DNA of 64,000 bases from Nodularia spumigena CCY9414 (GCF_000340565.2 NZ_CP007203.1:934184-998183), one strand, 5' to 3'; shown: positions 1 through 10,845, counted from the stretch's first letter. Program-made: numbers and translations. Notes: generated by a model not told the origin, from the letters alone.

Positions 1-3000
1 GGGCGCGGGGGAATATCTCTCAAGTGCGGCAGTTGGTGGGGATGCGGGGGCTAATGGCAGACCCCCAAGGGGAAATTATTGACTTACCCATTAAAACCAA
101 CTTCCGCGAAGGTCTGACGGTCACCGAATACATTATTTCCTCTTACGGTGCAAGAAAAGGGTTGGTAGATACCGCACTACGCACTGCGGACTCTGGTTAT
201 CTCACCCGTCGGCTGGTGGATGTCTCCCAGGATGTGATTATTCGGGAATTTGACTGCGGCACTACCAGAGGAATTCCCGTGCGGGCGATGACCGAAGGCG
301 GCAAAATCTTGATTCCCCTGGCACAACGCCTACTGGGTCGGGTAATTGCTGAAGATGTCATCCATCCCACTACTAAGGAAGTAATTGCACCCCGCAATAC
401 TCCGGTTTGTGATGATTTGGCGGCAGAAATTCACAAAGCTGGTGTAACTGAAGTGGTGGCGCGATCGCCTCTGACTTGCGAAGCAGCGCGTTCGGTGTGT
501 CAACACTGCTACGGCTGGAGTTTAGCCCATGCCAAAATGGTAGACTTGGGCGAAGCCGTGGGGATTATTGCCGCCCAAAGTATCGGTGAACCCGGCACAC
601 AGTTGACCATGCGGACATTCCACACTGGGGGTGTATTCACCGGGGAAGTAGCCCAGCAAGTGCGTTCTAAAACCGAAGGAACCATTCGTTTACCTCGCAA
701 ATTACGCACCAGAACTTATCGCACCCGCCACGGCGAAGATGCGCTGTATGTAGAAGCCAATGGCATCATTAATCTGGAACCGAAAAAAGACGGTTCTGGA
801 GACAAAGAGCATCAAGAAATTCATGTGACTCAAGGTTCCACTTTATATGTCCATGAAGGACAAAAAGTAAAAATCGGGCAGTTACTAGCAGAAGTGGCTC
901 TGGGTGGACGCACAACCCGCACCAATACAGAAAAAGCCGTGAAGGATGTGGCTTCTGATTTGGCTGGGGAAGTGCAGTTTGCCGATGTAGTGCCAGAACA
1001 AAAAACAGACCGCCAAGGCAACACTACCACCACAGCCGCAAGGGGTGGCTTGATTTGGGTGCTGTCTGGGGAAGTTTATAATTTGCCTCCTGGTGCGGAA
1101 TTGGTGGTGAAAAATGGGGACGAAATTGCCGAAAATGGCGTTTTGGCAGAAACCAAGTTAACCAGTGTGCATGGTGGTGTGGTGCGCTTACCCGAAGCTA
1201 CCCCCGGCAAAAGTACCAGAGAAATTGAAATTATTACCGCTTCTGTGGTTTTAGACCAAGCCACCGTCACTGTGGAAAGTTCCCAAGGGCGTAACCACTA
1301 TTTAATTACCACTGGCAACAACCAGGTGTTTAACCTGCGGGCTACTCCAGGAACCAAGGTGCAGAATGGTCAGGTGGTGGCGGAGTTGATTGATGAGCGC
1401 TATCGCACCAACACCGGCGGCTTTTTGAAGTTCGGGGGTGTGGAAGTTCAGAAAAAAGGCAAAGCCAAGCTGGGTTACGAAATTGTCCAGGGTGGAACTT
1501 TGCTGTGGATTCCTGAAGAAACCCACGAAGTGAATAAGGATATTTCCTTGCTGTTGGTGGAAGATGGGCAGTTTGTAGAAGCCGGCACAGAAGTTGTGAA
1601 GGATATCTTCTGCCAAAACAGTGGGGTAATTGAAGTCACTCAGAAAAATGACATTCTCCGGGAAGTAGTGGTGAAACCTGGGGAACTGCTGATGGTGGAT
1701 GACCCAGAGGCGGTAATGGGACGAGATAATACTTTTGTCCAACCTGGGGAGGAGTTTCAAGGGACTGTGGCCACGGAGTTACGCTACATTCAGTATGTGG
1801 AATCTCCTGAAGGACCGGCGTTGTTGAGCCGTCCGGTGGTGGAGTTTGCTGTGCCGAATAATCCCGATGTGCCTTCCACTACTTCTATTAGTCAACAAAC
1901 AGGGCGTTCGATTCAAATGCGGGCGGTGCAACGTCTGCCTTATAAAGATTCCGAACGGGTGAAGTCTGTGGAAGGTGTGGAACTGTTGCGGACTCAGCTG
2001 GTGCTGGAAATTGAACAGGATGGCGAACAGGATCATACAGCTTCGCCTTTAGCCGCAGATATTGAGTTGGTGTTAGATGAAGAAAATCCTGATGTGCAGC
2101 GCTTGCAGTTGGTGATTTTGGAATCTTTGGTAATTCGTCGCGATATTACCGCCGATGCTACCCAAGGTAGTACCCAAACGAGTTTGGAGGTGGAGGATGG
2201 CGACAGCATTGCTCCTGGGGCTGTGGTAGCCCGGACTCAAATTTTGGGTAAGGAAGGCGGTGTTGTGCGGGGTGTGCGTCAAGACTCGGAAGCGGTGCGG
2301 CGCTGTTTGGTGTTGCGCGATAGTGACAAGCTGATTATGAATACCAGTGTTTTACCCACGGTGAAGCAGGGTGATTTGTTGGTGGAAGGGGCAGAAATTG
2401 CTCCGGGAATCTTCGCTGAGGATTCTGGGCAAGTGTTGTCTGTGAGTAATATTACTCCTAGCTCTGCCACTGGGGAGTCGGCTTTGACTGCTCAACAATA
2501 TGCCATCAATATCCGCGTCGGTCGCCCTTACCGAGTCAGCCCTGGGGCGGTGTTGCAAATCGAAGATGGGGATTTGGTGCAACGGGGTGATAATTTGGTG
2601 TTGTTGGTGTTTGAACGGGCGAAAACTGGGGATATTATCCAAGGTTTGCCCCGGATTGAAGAATTGCTGGAGGCTCGTAAACCCAAGGAGGCGTGTATTT
2701 TGGCGCGGCGCTCTGGTGAGCTAAAGGTGGTTTATGGTGATGGGGATGAGGCGATCGCTGCTAAGGTGATGGAATCCAATGGTGTAGTGACAGATTATCC
2801 CTTGGGACCTGGGCAGAATTTGATGATGCCGGATGGTTCGATGATTTCGGCGGGTGAACCGTTGAGTGATGGTCCATCGAATCCCCATGAAATTTTGGAG
2901 GTGTTCTTTAGTTTGGGTTCGGAGGATGGCGTTTATGCTTGTGCTAGCCATGCTTTGCAAAAGGTGCAGACTTTTTTGGTGAATGAGGTGCAGATGGTGT

Positions 3001-3659
3001 ATCAGTCTCAGGGGATTGATATTTCTGACAAGCACATTGAGGTGATTGTGCGCCAGATGACCAACAAAGTCAGGATTGATGATGGTGGGGATACTACCAT
3101 GTTGCCTGGGGAGTTGGTGGAACTGCGCCAAGTGGAGCAGGTGAATGAGGCGATGGCGATTACTGGCGGGGCGCGGGCGCAATATACGCCGGTGCTGTTG
3201 GGGATTACTAAGGCTTCGTTGAATACTGATAGCTTTATTTCGGCGGCTTCGTTCCAAGAGACTACCAGGGTGCTAACGGAAGCGGCGATTGAGGGTAAGT
3301 CTGACTGGCTGCGGGGCTTGAAGGAAAATGTGATTATTGGGCGGTTGATTCCGGCTGGTACTGGTTACAATACCTATGAGGAACCAGGGGCGATTGATGA
3401 ATATGCGATCGCTGAAGGTAATGGGGTATTGGATGAGGTTGACGATTCTCTGGATATGGTATTGGATGACCGCACAGCCCGCACTTACAATTTAGATTCT
3501 CCTGGGTTGGCGGAATCTGGGTTTGGCAAACGCCGCACCGAAAGACCTATTCTGGATGAAGATGATGAATTGATTGCTGATGAAATAAGCGATCTCGTAG
3601 ATGATGATGATGATGATTACGAGGAAGTAGATGACGAAGAGGATGATTACGATAGCTAG
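1..3659 (+). CDS. rpoC2: DNA-directed RNA polymerase subunit beta'' (5'-truncated by the window edge)
   Basis: C-terminal half of the split beta' subunit found in cyanobacteria and plastids, part of the RNA polymerase core. The frame is already open at base 3 and reads into the conserved [18 protein letters not shown] block, so the true start lies upstream; 1218 residues are visible, against roughly 1,350 for whole cyanobacterial RpoC2. The trigger-loop region ([12 protein letters not shown]) is followed by the long insertion of sandwich-barrel-hybrid repeats typical of this lineage. The protein ends in an extremely acidic tail encoded by GAT repeats. rpoB and rpoC1 would be expected just upstream, outside the window. 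A strong terminator follows at 3710. Confidence 0.98.
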   Translation, partial: ARGNISQVRQLVGMRGLMADPQGEIIDLPIKTNFREGLTVTEYIISSYGARKGLVDTALRTADSGYLTRRLVDVSQDVIIREFDCGTTRGIPVRAMTEGGKILIPLAQRLLGRVIAEDVIHPTTKEVIAPRNTPVCDDLAAEIHKAGVTEVVARSPLTCEAARSVCQHCYGWSLAHAKMVDLGEAVGIIAAQSIGEPGTQLTMRTFHTGGVFTGEVAQQVRSKTEGTIRLPRKLRTRTYRTRHGEDALYVEANGIINLEPKKDGSGDKEHQEIHVTQGSTLYVHEGQKVKIGQLLAEVALGGRTTRTNTEKAVKDVASDLAGEVQFADVVPEQKTDRQGNTTTTAARGGLIWVLSGEVYNLPPGAELVVKNGDEIAENGVLAETKLTSVHGGVVRLPEATPGKSTREIEIITASVVLDQATVTVESSQGRNHYLITTGNNQVFNLRATPGTKVQNGQVVAELIDERYRTNTGGFLKFGGVEVQKKGKAKLGYEIVQGGTLLWIPEETHEVNKDISLLLVEDGQFVEAGTEVVKDIFCQNSGVIEVTQKNDILREVVVKPGELLMVDDPEAVMGRDNTFVQPGEEFQGTVATELRYIQYVESPEGPALLSRPVVEFAVPNNPDVPSTTSISQQTGRSIQMRAVQRLPYKDSERVKSVEGVELLRTQLVLEIEQDGEQDHTASPLAADIELVLDEENPDVQRLQLVILESLVIRRDITADATQGSTQTSLEVEDGDSIAPGAVVARTQILGKEGGVVRGVRQDSEAVRRCLVLRDSDKLIMNTSVLPTVKQGDLLVEGAEIAPGIFAEDSGQVLSVSNITPSSATGESALTAQQYAINIRVGRPYRVSPGAVLQIEDGDLVQRGDNLVLLVFERAKTGDIIQGLPRIEELLEARKPKEACILARRSGELKVVYGDGDEAIAAKVMESNGVVTDYPLGPGQNLMMPDGSMISAGEPLSDGPSNPHEILEVFFSLGSEDGVYACASHALQKVQTFLVNEVQMVYQSQGIDISDKHIEVIVRQMTNKVRIDDGGDTTMLPGELVELRQVEQVNEAMAITGGARAQYTPVLLGITKASLNTDSFISAASFQETTRVLTEAAIEGKSDWLRGLKENVIIGRLIPAGTGYNTYEEPGAIDEYAIAEGNGVLDEVDDSLDMVLDDRTARTYNLDSPGLAESGFGKRRTERPILDEDDELIADEISDLVDDDDDDYEEVDDEEDDYDS

Positions 3660-3709
3660 GGTGGCTTAGGCATAGATTAAAGCCAAAAGCTAAAACTTCA
3701 TAGGTTAAG

Positions 3710-3740
3710 AGGCAAAAGAAATGATTCTTTTGCCTTTTTA
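3710..3740 (+). terminator. Intrinsic terminator of the rpo operon
   Basis: A perfect 11-bp stem (AGGCAAAAGAA, loop ATGA, then its complement at 3725-3735) runs into a T tract, about 50 bases after the rpoC2 stop. Classic Rho-independent layout. Confidence 0.85.
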
Positions 3741-4012
3741 CTTTTGACTTGTTTACCCTTAGTGGCGTAGCCATAAATCTCCCCGACTTCTCGTGAGATG
3801 CTACCCGAACACGATTCTTTACCTTCTGCGATTCCTGCCATAGCTGACAGAAGTCCCAAAATCTAATAGGCTGATCTATAGGTAAATTTTCTGCTCCCTC
3901 TCCTTACTAAGGAGAGGGTTGGGGTGAGGTTTTATAGAGCTTCATTAAAACAGTGAGATGCTTGCCTTATATTTTGATTCAGTCGTTAATCAATCAACTA
4001 TCTGTACACAAA
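3741..4012. other. Intergenic spacer with a hairpin repeat
   Basis: No gene is recognised. At about 3896-3935 it carries a CTCTCCTTACTAAGGAGAG palindrome followed by a GGGGTGAGG tail. The same repeat type occurs in the 26.6-27.5 kb array, and a related form lies near 52.75 kb. A short open stretch on the minus strand around 3704-3840 was not recognised. Confidence 0.5.
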
Positions 4013-4336
4013 ATGCCTTTTAAAATCATCCAGAATTTTGATAGCAGTTTCACTCTAGAAGCACAAGCACAAGAAACTCTGTTTAATTTGTTGAAAAATC
4101 AATCCTTTATACAACAGATTCGCCAACAGTCAAAATGTGAAAAGGTTGAATTTACTGAATTACTTTTTCAACCAGTTCCCTATAGCTTCTCTACCCCCAA
4201 AGGAATGCCAGCAGAATTGGAAAAATACAATGAGTCTGATGAGTATGTAATCATCAACGTACCCCCAAATTTTATGTTCAATGCCAAGATTTTTCAACCC
4301 AGTCGCCTTTGTGCAATTTATCAAAAAATTGCTTAA
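4013..4336 (+). CDS. Hypothetical protein
   Basis: A 107-residue protein beginning MPFKIIQNFDSSFTL. A longer frame opens at 3953, but its first 20 residues look like non-coding sequence, so the internal ATG at 4013 is preferred. It is soluble, with no signal peptide, membrane segment or Cys pair. I do not recognise the family. It lies 66 bases upstream of a GIY-YIG gene on the same strand and could be co-transcribed with it. Confidence 0.55.
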   Translation: MPFKIIQNFDSSFTLEAQAQETLFNLLKNQSFIQQIRQQSKCEKVEFTELLFQPVPYSFSTPKGMPAELEKYNESDEYVIINVPPNFMFNAKIFQPSRLCAIYQKIA

Positions 4337-4402
4337 TGGGAAAAGGCATTTTTTAAAATTATCAATTATCAACTAACCAACAGCAAGTTTTAGGTTTGAT
4401 AT

Positions 4403-4948
4403 ATGAGTACTGAAATAAATATTCCTTCTTTGGCAAACCTGGAGTATATTCCTTACATTGACGACCAGGGTCGAGTAATTGAAGCATTTCAAGGAAAAAT
4501 AGGAGTATACGCCATCTTTGACCAAGCCAAAGTGTTGCAATTTGTAGGATATTCCCGCGATGTTTACCTTAGTCTGAAGCAGCATTTAGTTCGTCAGCCT
4601 CAAGAATGTTATTGGGTAAAGGTTCAAACTATTGCACGCCCTAGCCGCACGGTTTTAGAAAATATTGAAAATGCTTGGATTGCTGAAAATGGTAGTGTTC
4701 CTTTAGGAAATGCAGATCACAAGGAAAGTTGGACACAACCTATAAATGTTCTCCCATTAATGACACCTGAAGAAGAGGAAAAATATCACCATCCAGCTAA
4801 TGATGAATTGGCACAAATTAAAATCTTAAAAAATATTTCTCGGCGAGTGGAAGCAGAAATTTTAGGTGTCTTGAAAGACCGGGGGTTGCAAGAACAATTT
4901 CGTTTTAGTCCTAAGTTGAAGGAGGAAGGTTTATTAGATTTAAAGTAA
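4403..4948 (+). CDS. GIY-YIG nuclease-fold protein
   Basis: 181 residues. The segment GKIGVYAIFD followed by LQFVGYSRDVYLSLKQHL (about residues 33-70) matches the GIY...YIG core of the GIY-YIG nuclease fold in degenerate form (GVY and VGY). The C-terminal half is charged and probably helical. GIY-YIG proteins act in DNA repair, restriction and mobile introns, but cyanobacterial stand-alone members like this have no assigned role. The catalytic Arg may be R53 in SRDVYL, and a Glu appears in the ENIENAW helix. Family membership is likely; nuclease activity is uncertain. Confidence 0.7.
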   Translation: MSTEINIPSLANLEYIPYIDDQGRVIEAFQGKIGVYAIFDQAKVLQFVGYSRDVYLSLKQHLVRQPQECYWVKVQTIARPSRTVLENIENAWIAENGSVPLGNADHKESWTQPINVLPLMTPEEEEKYHHPANDELAQIKILKNISRRVEAEILGVLKDRGLQEQFRFSPKLKEEGLLDLK

Positions 4949-5057
4949 ATTGAGGGGGGAGTTTAAACGCATTCGCCGTTAGGCGTTCCCGGAGGGTAGG
5001 GGCGCGGAGTTTAAACGCAAATGTACGCAGAGGTTTGATGTGGGTGAAGGCTAATTT

Positions 5058-6500
5058 ATGCAAATGCTGCTAAACAACCGCTATCAAGTGATTCGGACTT
5101 TGGGGTCTGGTGGATTTGGGGAAACTTTTATGGCGGAGGATACCCAAATTCCTTCTAGCCGTCGCTGTGTGATTAAACAACTCAGACCTATTCAGAATAA
5201 TCCCCAAATTTATCAATTGGTACAGGAACGGTTTCAAAGGGAAGCCGCAATTTTAGAAGATTTGGGTGGATTTACTGACCAAATCCCTACGCTGTATGCC
5301 TATTTTCAGTTGGAGGGGCAATTCTATTTAGTTCAAGAGTGGATTTCGGGTGACACGTTAACAGCAAAACTGCAAAAGCAGGGGTTGTTTAGTGAAAGTG
5401 CGGTGCGGGAAATTCTGGTGGATTTGTTACCAGTGCTGGAGTATGTCCACTCAAAGCGCATTATTCACCGCGATATTAAGCCGGATAACACTATCATGCG
5501 TGAGCGTGATAGTAAATCAGTATTAATTGATTTCGGTGCGGTGCGGGAATCTATGGGAACGGTGGTTAATTCCCAAGGTAATCCTACCAGCTCGATTGTC
5601 ATTGGTACGCCTGGATATATGCCCAGTGAGCAAGCAGTCGGGAGACCAGTTTATTCGAGTGATTTATATAGTTTAGGTCTGACAGCAATTTATTTACTGA
5701 CTGGGAAACAGCCACAGGAATTAGAGTCAGATTCTCATACAGGTGAAATTGTCTGGCGACAGTATGCAAGCCAGATTAATCCTATATTAGCAGGGGTATT
5801 AGACCAGGCGATCGCCTATCATCCACGCGATCGCTTTCCGACGGCTAAAGAAATGCTGTCAGCTTTGCAATTTGCTTCATCCAGTGTACCTCCCACAATA
5901 CCTTATCAACAACCATTAGTAGCAACAGCGCCAGCCACAGCACCACCTCCCGTCCCATCTCAATACACAGTTGCGGTTAGTCCAGGATCTACCGGACTAC
6001 CTCCTGAACCAGTCAGTAAACCAAAGGGAATTTTTCTCGGCAGTTTAATTGTAGGTGGTTTGATTGGTGCTTCTATTCTGATTGGTTTTGCCATGAATAG
6101 ACCACCCCAACTAGTTCAACCAGTTACCCAGTCAACGGGAACATTGAAACCACCAGAGATTAACCAGGATCAAGTCCTCAATATTACGCAACCGGTAAAT
6201 TCTTCATCTGCGACCACAGTTCCTTATTTATGGCTGTCGGAAAGAGCCGTAATAGATGCTGATTTGGACGGCAAAGACGGTTTAGAGCTAGATATTATGC
6301 GAAATTCGATTTATGCTCGTCACGGTCGTCGCTTTAATACTCCTGGCTTACAAAAATATTTTAATGCTCAAAGTTGGTATAATCCTGTATACTCACCAAA
6401 AGCATTTCCTATTAAATTGCTGTCACAATTAGAGCAGCGTAATGCTAGATATATTAGTAAATATCAAGACCGTTATCAAAGAAGATATTTTCCGAAATAA
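5058..6500 (+). CDS. Ser/Thr protein kinase with YARHG C-terminal domain (kinase A)
   Basis: 480 residues. An N-terminal Hanks-type kinase domain (about 1-275) has the glycine loop LGSGGFGETF, Lys40 in CVIK, the catalytic HRDIKPDN (137-144), DFG (158-160) and GTPGYMPSEQ in the activation segment. A Pro-rich linker and one transmembrane helix (about 326-348) follow, then a YARHG domain (IYARHGRRF), presumably extracytoplasmic. The topology suggests a membrane sensor kinase with its kinase domain in the cytoplasm. It is the first of three tandem kinases. Through the transmembrane segment it is nearly identical to the next gene, upstream region included, indicating a recent duplication. The signal sensed is unknown. 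Confidence 0.93.
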   Translation: MQMLLNNRYQVIRTLGSGGFGETFMAEDTQIPSSRRCVIKQLRPIQNNPQIYQLVQERFQREAAILEDLGGFTDQIPTLYAYFQLEGQFYLVQEWISGDTLTAKLQKQGLFSESAVREILVDLLPVLEYVHSKRIIHRDIKPDNTIMRERDSKSVLIDFGAVRESMGTVVNSQGNPTSSIVIGTPGYMPSEQAVGRPVYSSDLYSLGLTAIYLLTGKQPQELESDSHTGEIVWRQYASQINPILAGVLDQAIAYHPRDRFPTAKEMLSALQFASSSVPPTIPYQQPLVATAPATAPPPVPSQYTVAVSPGSTGLPPEPVSKPKGIFLGSLIVGGLIGASILIGFAMNRPPQLVQPVTQSTGTLKPPEINQDQVLNITQPVNSSSATTVPYLWLSERAVIDADLDGKDGLELDIMRNSIYARHGRRFNTPGLQKYFNAQSWYNPVYSPKAFPIKLLSQLEQRNARYISKYQDRYQRRYFPK

Positions 6501-6580
6501 TTAGGAAGATTTTAAACGCAAAGGGGCGCGGAGTTAAGCGCAAAGGTACGCAGAGGTTTGATGTGGGTGAAGGGTGATTT

Positions 6581-8203
6581 ATGCAAATGCTTCTGAATAA
6601 CCGCTATCAAGTGATTCGGACTTTAGGATCTGGTGGCTTTGGCGAAACTTTTCTGGCGGAAGATACTCAAATGCCTTCTAGTCGTCGCTGTGTGATTAAA
6701 CAACTCAGACCTATTCAGAATAATCCCCAAATTTATCAATTGGTACAGGAACGGTTTCAAAGGGAAGCCGCAATTTTAGAAGATTTGGGTGGATTTACTG
6801 ACCAAATCCCTACGCTGTATGCCTATTTTCAGTTGGAGGGGCAATTCTATTTAGTTCAAGAGTGGATTTCGGGTGACACGTTAACAGCAAAACTGCAAAA
6901 GCAGGGGTTGTTTAGTGAAAGTGCGGTGCGGGAAATTCTGGTGGATTTGTTACCAGTGCTGGAGTATGTCCACTCAAAGCGCATTATTCACCGCGATATT
7001 AAGCCGGATAACATTATCATGCGTGAGCGTGATAGTAAATCAGTATTAATTGATTTCGGTGCGGTGCGGGAATCTATGGGAACGGTGGTTAATTCCCAAG
7101 GTAATCCTACTAGCTCGATTGTGATTGGTACGCCTGGATATATGCCCAGTGAACAAGCAGCCGGTAGACCAGTGTATTCTAGTGATTTATATAGTTTGGG
7201 ATTGACAGCAATTTATTTACTCACGGGGAAACAACCACAGGAGTTAGAGTCAGATTCTCAAACAGGTGAAATTGTTTGGCGACAGTATGCTAGGCAGATT
7301 AATCCTATATTAGCAGGGGTATTAGACCAGGCGATCGCCTATCATCCACGCGATCGCTTTCCGACGGCTAAAGAAATGCTGTCAGCTTTGCAATTTGCTT
7401 CATCCAGTGTACCTCCCACAATACCTTATCAACAACCATTAGTAGCAACAGCGCCAGCCACAGCACCACCTCCCGTCCCATCTCAATACACAGTTGCGGT
7501 TAGTCCAGGATCTACCGGACTACCTCCTGAACCAGTCAGTAAACCAAAGGGAATTTTTCTCGGCAGTTTAATTGTAGGTGGTTTGATTGGTGCTTCTATT
7601 CTGATTGGTTTTGCCATGAATAGACCACCCCAATCAGTTCAACCAGTTACCCAACCAAGCAACTCATTTAAAGAACCTGCAACGAACCAGAGTGAAGTGC
7701 CGAATGTTACGCCACCTGTAAATTCTCCAATTGCCAGAATTACAGAACCTTCTCCAAATCCCATTGAACCAGAGGAAGTTACACAACCTGTAAATCCCTC
7801 TCCTCCCAAAACAGTTCCTCCTCAACCCCCGGTTTATCAACCTCCTGCGGTAATACAGCCAGAAACCCTCAGACCATCACCAGCAGAATCTGTGGAGAAT
7901 TATTATATCAATATTAACCAGGGTCATTATGAAACTGCGTGGAATCAACTAGCTCCCAGCCTACAAAGTAATCAACGTCTCCACCCAGATGGTTATCTTT
8001 CCTACATCGACTGGTGGGGAGGAAAAGTTGAAAGCGTCAATGTTGAACAAGTTAGTTTGTTAGAAGCCAGTGAAGAAACAGCCACTGTCAATGCTAAGTT
8101 TCAATACTTGATGAAAAATGGTAGACGAGTTCCTGGTTCTGTCAACTTTTTCCTTTTATGGGATGCTGAAAATAGCAGATGGGTTGTTAGTCAGGTTAAA
8201 TAA
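6581..8203 (+). CDS. Ser/Thr protein kinase with NTF2-like C-terminal domain (kinase B)
   Basis: 540 residues. Residues 1-350 differ from kinase A at only a few positions (for example FLAED for FMAED and DNII for DNTI), with intact Lys40, HRD and DFG motifs. After the same transmembrane helix the sequence diverges completely into a Pro-rich linker. The last 110 residues, starting near SVENYYININQGHYETAW, look like an NTF2-like alpha+beta domain used as a sensor or binding module. The leader resembles that of kinase A, including the GTACGCAGAGGTTTGATGTG stretch. It is probably a paralogue that acquired, or kept, a different sensor. NTF2 assignment is from pattern only. Confidence 0.92.
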   Translation: MQMLLNNRYQVIRTLGSGGFGETFLAEDTQMPSSRRCVIKQLRPIQNNPQIYQLVQERFQREAAILEDLGGFTDQIPTLYAYFQLEGQFYLVQEWISGDTLTAKLQKQGLFSESAVREILVDLLPVLEYVHSKRIIHRDIKPDNIIMRERDSKSVLIDFGAVRESMGTVVNSQGNPTSSIVIGTPGYMPSEQAAGRPVYSSDLYSLGLTAIYLLTGKQPQELESDSQTGEIVWRQYARQINPILAGVLDQAIAYHPRDRFPTAKEMLSALQFASSSVPPTIPYQQPLVATAPATAPPPVPSQYTVAVSPGSTGLPPEPVSKPKGIFLGSLIVGGLIGASILIGFAMNRPPQSVQPVTQPSNSFKEPATNQSEVPNVTPPVNSPIARITEPSPNPIEPEEVTQPVNPSPPKTVPPQPPVYQPPAVIQPETLRPSPAESVENYYININQGHYETAWNQLAPSLQSNQRLHPDGYLSYIDWWGGKVESVNVEQVSLLEASEETATVNAKFQYLMKNGRRVPGSVNFFLLWDAENSRWVVSQVK

Positions 8204-8497
8204 TTCCGATTAATATCGCGTTTCCTAGTACAACACGGCGTAAATAAAGCAACCATTTAAAATCCTTGAAAAGCCTGTTTAATGAGCTTTTTGACTTTTG
8301 ACTTTTGACTTTTGACTTCCGCCGTGCGGTACTAGTCTGCTAAGTACTATATTCGCTGTGTTTATCTCTGGTGAAATAATGTTGCGTAAGTCCTGTAAAT
8401 ATCTCAGATTAAGTTGAAGCTAGGGGATATAACCTGTCTGAAACTCGTCTTAAATATCTGATATACATTTGCCAAGGGTGCGAGTTAGTAAATATTC
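8204..8497. repeat. Spacer with heptamer tandem repeat and a solo MITE end
   Basis: About four TTTTGAC heptamers occupy 8290-8318. A TGCGTAAGTCCT motif at 8393-8404 is identical to the terminal repeats of the elements at 55.4 and 55.9 kb. No gene is seen. Confidence 0.6.
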
Positions 8498-10288
8498 ATG
8501 ACAAAAACGCTGCTGAACAATCGCTATCAAGTAATTCAAGTACTCGGTGCTGGTGGATTTGGGGAAACCTTTCTGGCAGAAGACACTCATATGCCTTCGC
8601 GCCGTCGCTGTGTAATCAAGCAACTCAAACCCATAGCCAATGACCCAAAAACCTACCAAATGATTCAACAGCGCTTTGAAAGGGAAGCTGCAACTTTGGA
8701 ATATCTGGGTGACAGTTGTAACCAAATTCCCAAGTTATATGCCTACTTTTCGGAGAATGGACTGTTTTACCTGGTTCAAGAATGGATTCAAGGGCCAACT
8801 TTGACAAATATTGTCGAAGCCAAAGGGCCAGAGAGCGAAACTGCTGTTCGGGAAATTCTGTTGAGTTTGTTATCAGTTTTAGATTATGTCCACAGTAAAG
8901 GCATAATTCACCGGGATATCAAGCCAGATAATATTATTCTGCGCTCTGCTGATAACAAGCCGTTTTTGATTGATTTTGGGGCAGTTAAGGAAACTATCCG
9001 TTCAGTTGTGAGTTCTTCTCATCATCCTACGCGATCGCTTGTCATTGGTACACCGGGGTATATGCCCACAGAACAAGCCATAGGACGACCTGTTTACGCC
9101 ACTGACATCTACAGTTTAGGCTTGACGGCGATTTATTTACTGACGGGTAAACACCCACCAGAACTACAGACACATCTGCAAACAGGAGCAATTCTTTGGG
9201 AAGAATCAGCCCCGGATGTGTCGCGACATCTGGCAAAAGTAATTAATCAGGCAATTCAGCCCCATGTGAGCGATCGCTATAGTACTGCCAGTAAAATGCT
9301 ATATGCTTTAAAATCCCCCACTGATATTTCCCCACAGCCTTCCACCACTAAAGCCACAGTCAGCCTTAGTCCTGCCCATGCAGCATCGACTCAGCAAACC
9401 CAAGCAATATCTTCTTCCCCAACTATTCCTAGCCGGAAATCGCCAAAGTCCGCTTTGATTATCGGCAGTTTAGTTTTAGGTGGTTTAATTGGTGGGGTAG
9501 CAATTTCTAGCGTGACTCGTCAACCACAGTCTCAAGAATCTATCACCACATCATCTACACCCACACCATTTTCTGACTCAGATAACATCTCACCTACTCC
9601 TTCACCAACAGCCTCGCCTTCAGAACCTACGGATACACCAGTTGCAGTACAACCTCGTCTAGATACAGTAGTACCTGTAGAACAACAGCCACAAGTAACT
9701 CCCACATTTGCACCAGAACCGGATATTTCCACCGCAGAAGCACCGCAGCCAGAAACCGCAGAAGCACCGCCACCAGAAACCCCAGAACCACCACCCCAGC
9801 CAGAAACCCCAGAACCACCGCCACCAGAAACCCCAGAACCACCACCCCAGCAAAATCCCGAAGCTGCTCCTAGTAACACCAAAAGTTCCAGTGTGCCGGC
9901 ATTTCCTACAGGAACTTCTCAAGATGCTGTCAAAGCAGCATTAGGTAAGCCCAGTAAAAATACTAAAGGGTTATGGAATACTCGTGCTTATCTTTATAAA
10001 TTGGAAGACAATGTTGATCTTGGTTACTTATTTGACCAAAAAACGGGAATATTGCGCCAAACCGAGATAGCTTTTGCCCCATCTGTTCCACCTGAAGTAA
10101 TGCAAAGAACATTAGAGGGAATGCTGGGTGGTAATGCTAATAGTGAGATTAACCAAGGACTTCAAAGAGTACGCGATCGCCAAACTAGGCGATACTCTTT
10201 TAATGTAGGCGGATTAAAAGGTGTAATTGAACGCAATCAGCAGGATCGGATTTATATTGGCGTTTGGGATGCTGATTTGCATGATTAA
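8498..10288 (+). CDS. Ser/Thr protein kinase with proline-rich linker (kinase C)
   Basis: 596 residues. The Hanks kinase domain has LGAGGFGETF, CVIKQLK, HRDIKPDN, DFGAV and GTPGYMPTEQ. It is related to kinases A and B but clearly more diverged. One transmembrane helix lies near SALIIGSLVLGGLIGG. A long low-complexity linker contains repeated PETPEPPPPQ-type units (about residues 405-460) and leads to a roughly 130-residue globular C-terminal domain containing ALGKPSKNTKGLW, which I do not recognise. Probably a membrane sensor kinase. It ends 3 bases before a bidirectional terminator shared with rplL. Confidence 0.92.
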   Translation: MTKTLLNNRYQVIQVLGAGGFGETFLAEDTHMPSRRRCVIKQLKPIANDPKTYQMIQQRFEREAATLEYLGDSCNQIPKLYAYFSENGLFYLVQEWIQGPTLTNIVEAKGPESETAVREILLSLLSVLDYVHSKGIIHRDIKPDNIILRSADNKPFLIDFGAVKETIRSVVSSSHHPTRSLVIGTPGYMPTEQAIGRPVYATDIYSLGLTAIYLLTGKHPPELQTHLQTGAILWEESAPDVSRHLAKVINQAIQPHVSDRYSTASKMLYALKSPTDISPQPSTTKATVSLSPAHAASTQQTQAISSSPTIPSRKSPKSALIIGSLVLGGLIGGVAISSVTRQPQSQESITTSSTPTPFSDSDNISPTPSPTASPSEPTDTPVAVQPRLDTVVPVEQQPQVTPTFAPEPDISTAEAPQPETAEAPPPETPEPPPQPETPEPPPPETPEPPPQQNPEAAPSNTKSSSVPAFPTGTSQDAVKAALGKPSKNTKGLWNTRAYLYKLEDNVDLGYLFDQKTGILRQTEIAFAPSVPPEVMQRTLEGMLGGNANSEINQGLQRVRDRQTRRYSFNVGGLKGVIERNQQDRIYIGVWDADLHD

Positions 10289-10290
10289 AA

Positions 10291-10316
10291 AAAAAGCCTG
10301 CTTGTGCAGGCTTTTT
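10291..10316. terminator. Bidirectional terminator between kinase C and rplL
   Basis: AAAAAGCCTGC, loop TTGT, then the perfect complement ending in TTTTT. It has A/T tracts on both sides and sits between convergent genes, so it can serve both strands. Confidence 0.88.
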
Positions 10317-10357
10317 CTGAGAATCCCTCAACTACAAGTCTTTGGGCGTAATCTTGA

Positions 10358-10747
10358 CTACTTGACAGTTACCTTACCGCCAGCTTCTTCGATCCGCTTC
10401 TTAGCGTCTTCAGCCGCGTCCTTAGCAATACCTTCCTTGACTGCTTTAGGCGCAGCTTCCACCAAGTCTTTGGCTTCTTTGAGACCTAAACCAGTCAATT
10501 CGCGGACAATCTTCAGAACAGCAATCTTCTTGTCAGCTGGAACTGAATCTAGTATCACATCAAACTCAGTTTTTTCTTCTACTGGTTCAGCCGCAGCAGC
10601 AGCGCCAGGAGCCATCATCATCATCCCACCAGCAGGTGCAGCAGCACTCACGCCGAAAGCTTCTTCAATTTGCTTAACTAACTCAGATGCTTCTAGCAAA
10701 GAGAGGGTTTTCAATTGTTCGAGAATTTGATCAGTTGTAGCAGACAT
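10358..10747 (-). CDS. rplL: 50S ribosomal protein L7/L12
   Basis: 129 residues starting [20 protein letters not shown]. An upstream in-frame extension to 10798 does not look like L7/L12 and is rejected. The N-terminal dimerisation helix, the Ala/Gly/Met-rich hinge ([19 protein letters not shown]) and the C-terminal factor-binding domain ([19 protein letters not shown]) are all present. It forms the ribosomal stalk with L10 and recruits translation GTPases. Last gene of the cluster, 98 bases after rplJ. Confidence 0.98.
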   Translation of the reverse strand: MSATTDQILEQLKTLSLLEASELVKQIEEAFGVSAAAPAGGMMMMAPGAAAAAEPVEEKTEFDVILDSVPADKKIAVLKIVRELTGLGLKEAKDLVEAAPKAVKEGIAKDAAEDAKKRIEEAGGKVTVK

Positions 10748-10845
10748 TGATATAACTCCTGTAATGTAAATTGTGTTGTTGCCTACCAAAAGCTGCAATT
10801 AAGGATAAACTCCAGCAGGCAAACTTTGTTGTAATTTGGCGAATT

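Noticed and set aside
3704..3840. Short minus-strand open stretch downstream of rpoC2
   Set aside because: It runs through the rpoC2 terminator and heptamer repeat and has no recognisable protein features.
9532..9922. Gly/Ser/Trp-rich minus-strand frames inside kinase C
   Set aside because: They are produced by the complementary strand of the Pro/Glu repeat linker and have no start or domain support.
10227..10730. A 167-codon plus-strand frame opposite rplL
   Set aside because: Antisense to a clear L7/L12 gene and crossing a bidirectional terminator; its composition is the mirror of the Ala-rich hinge.
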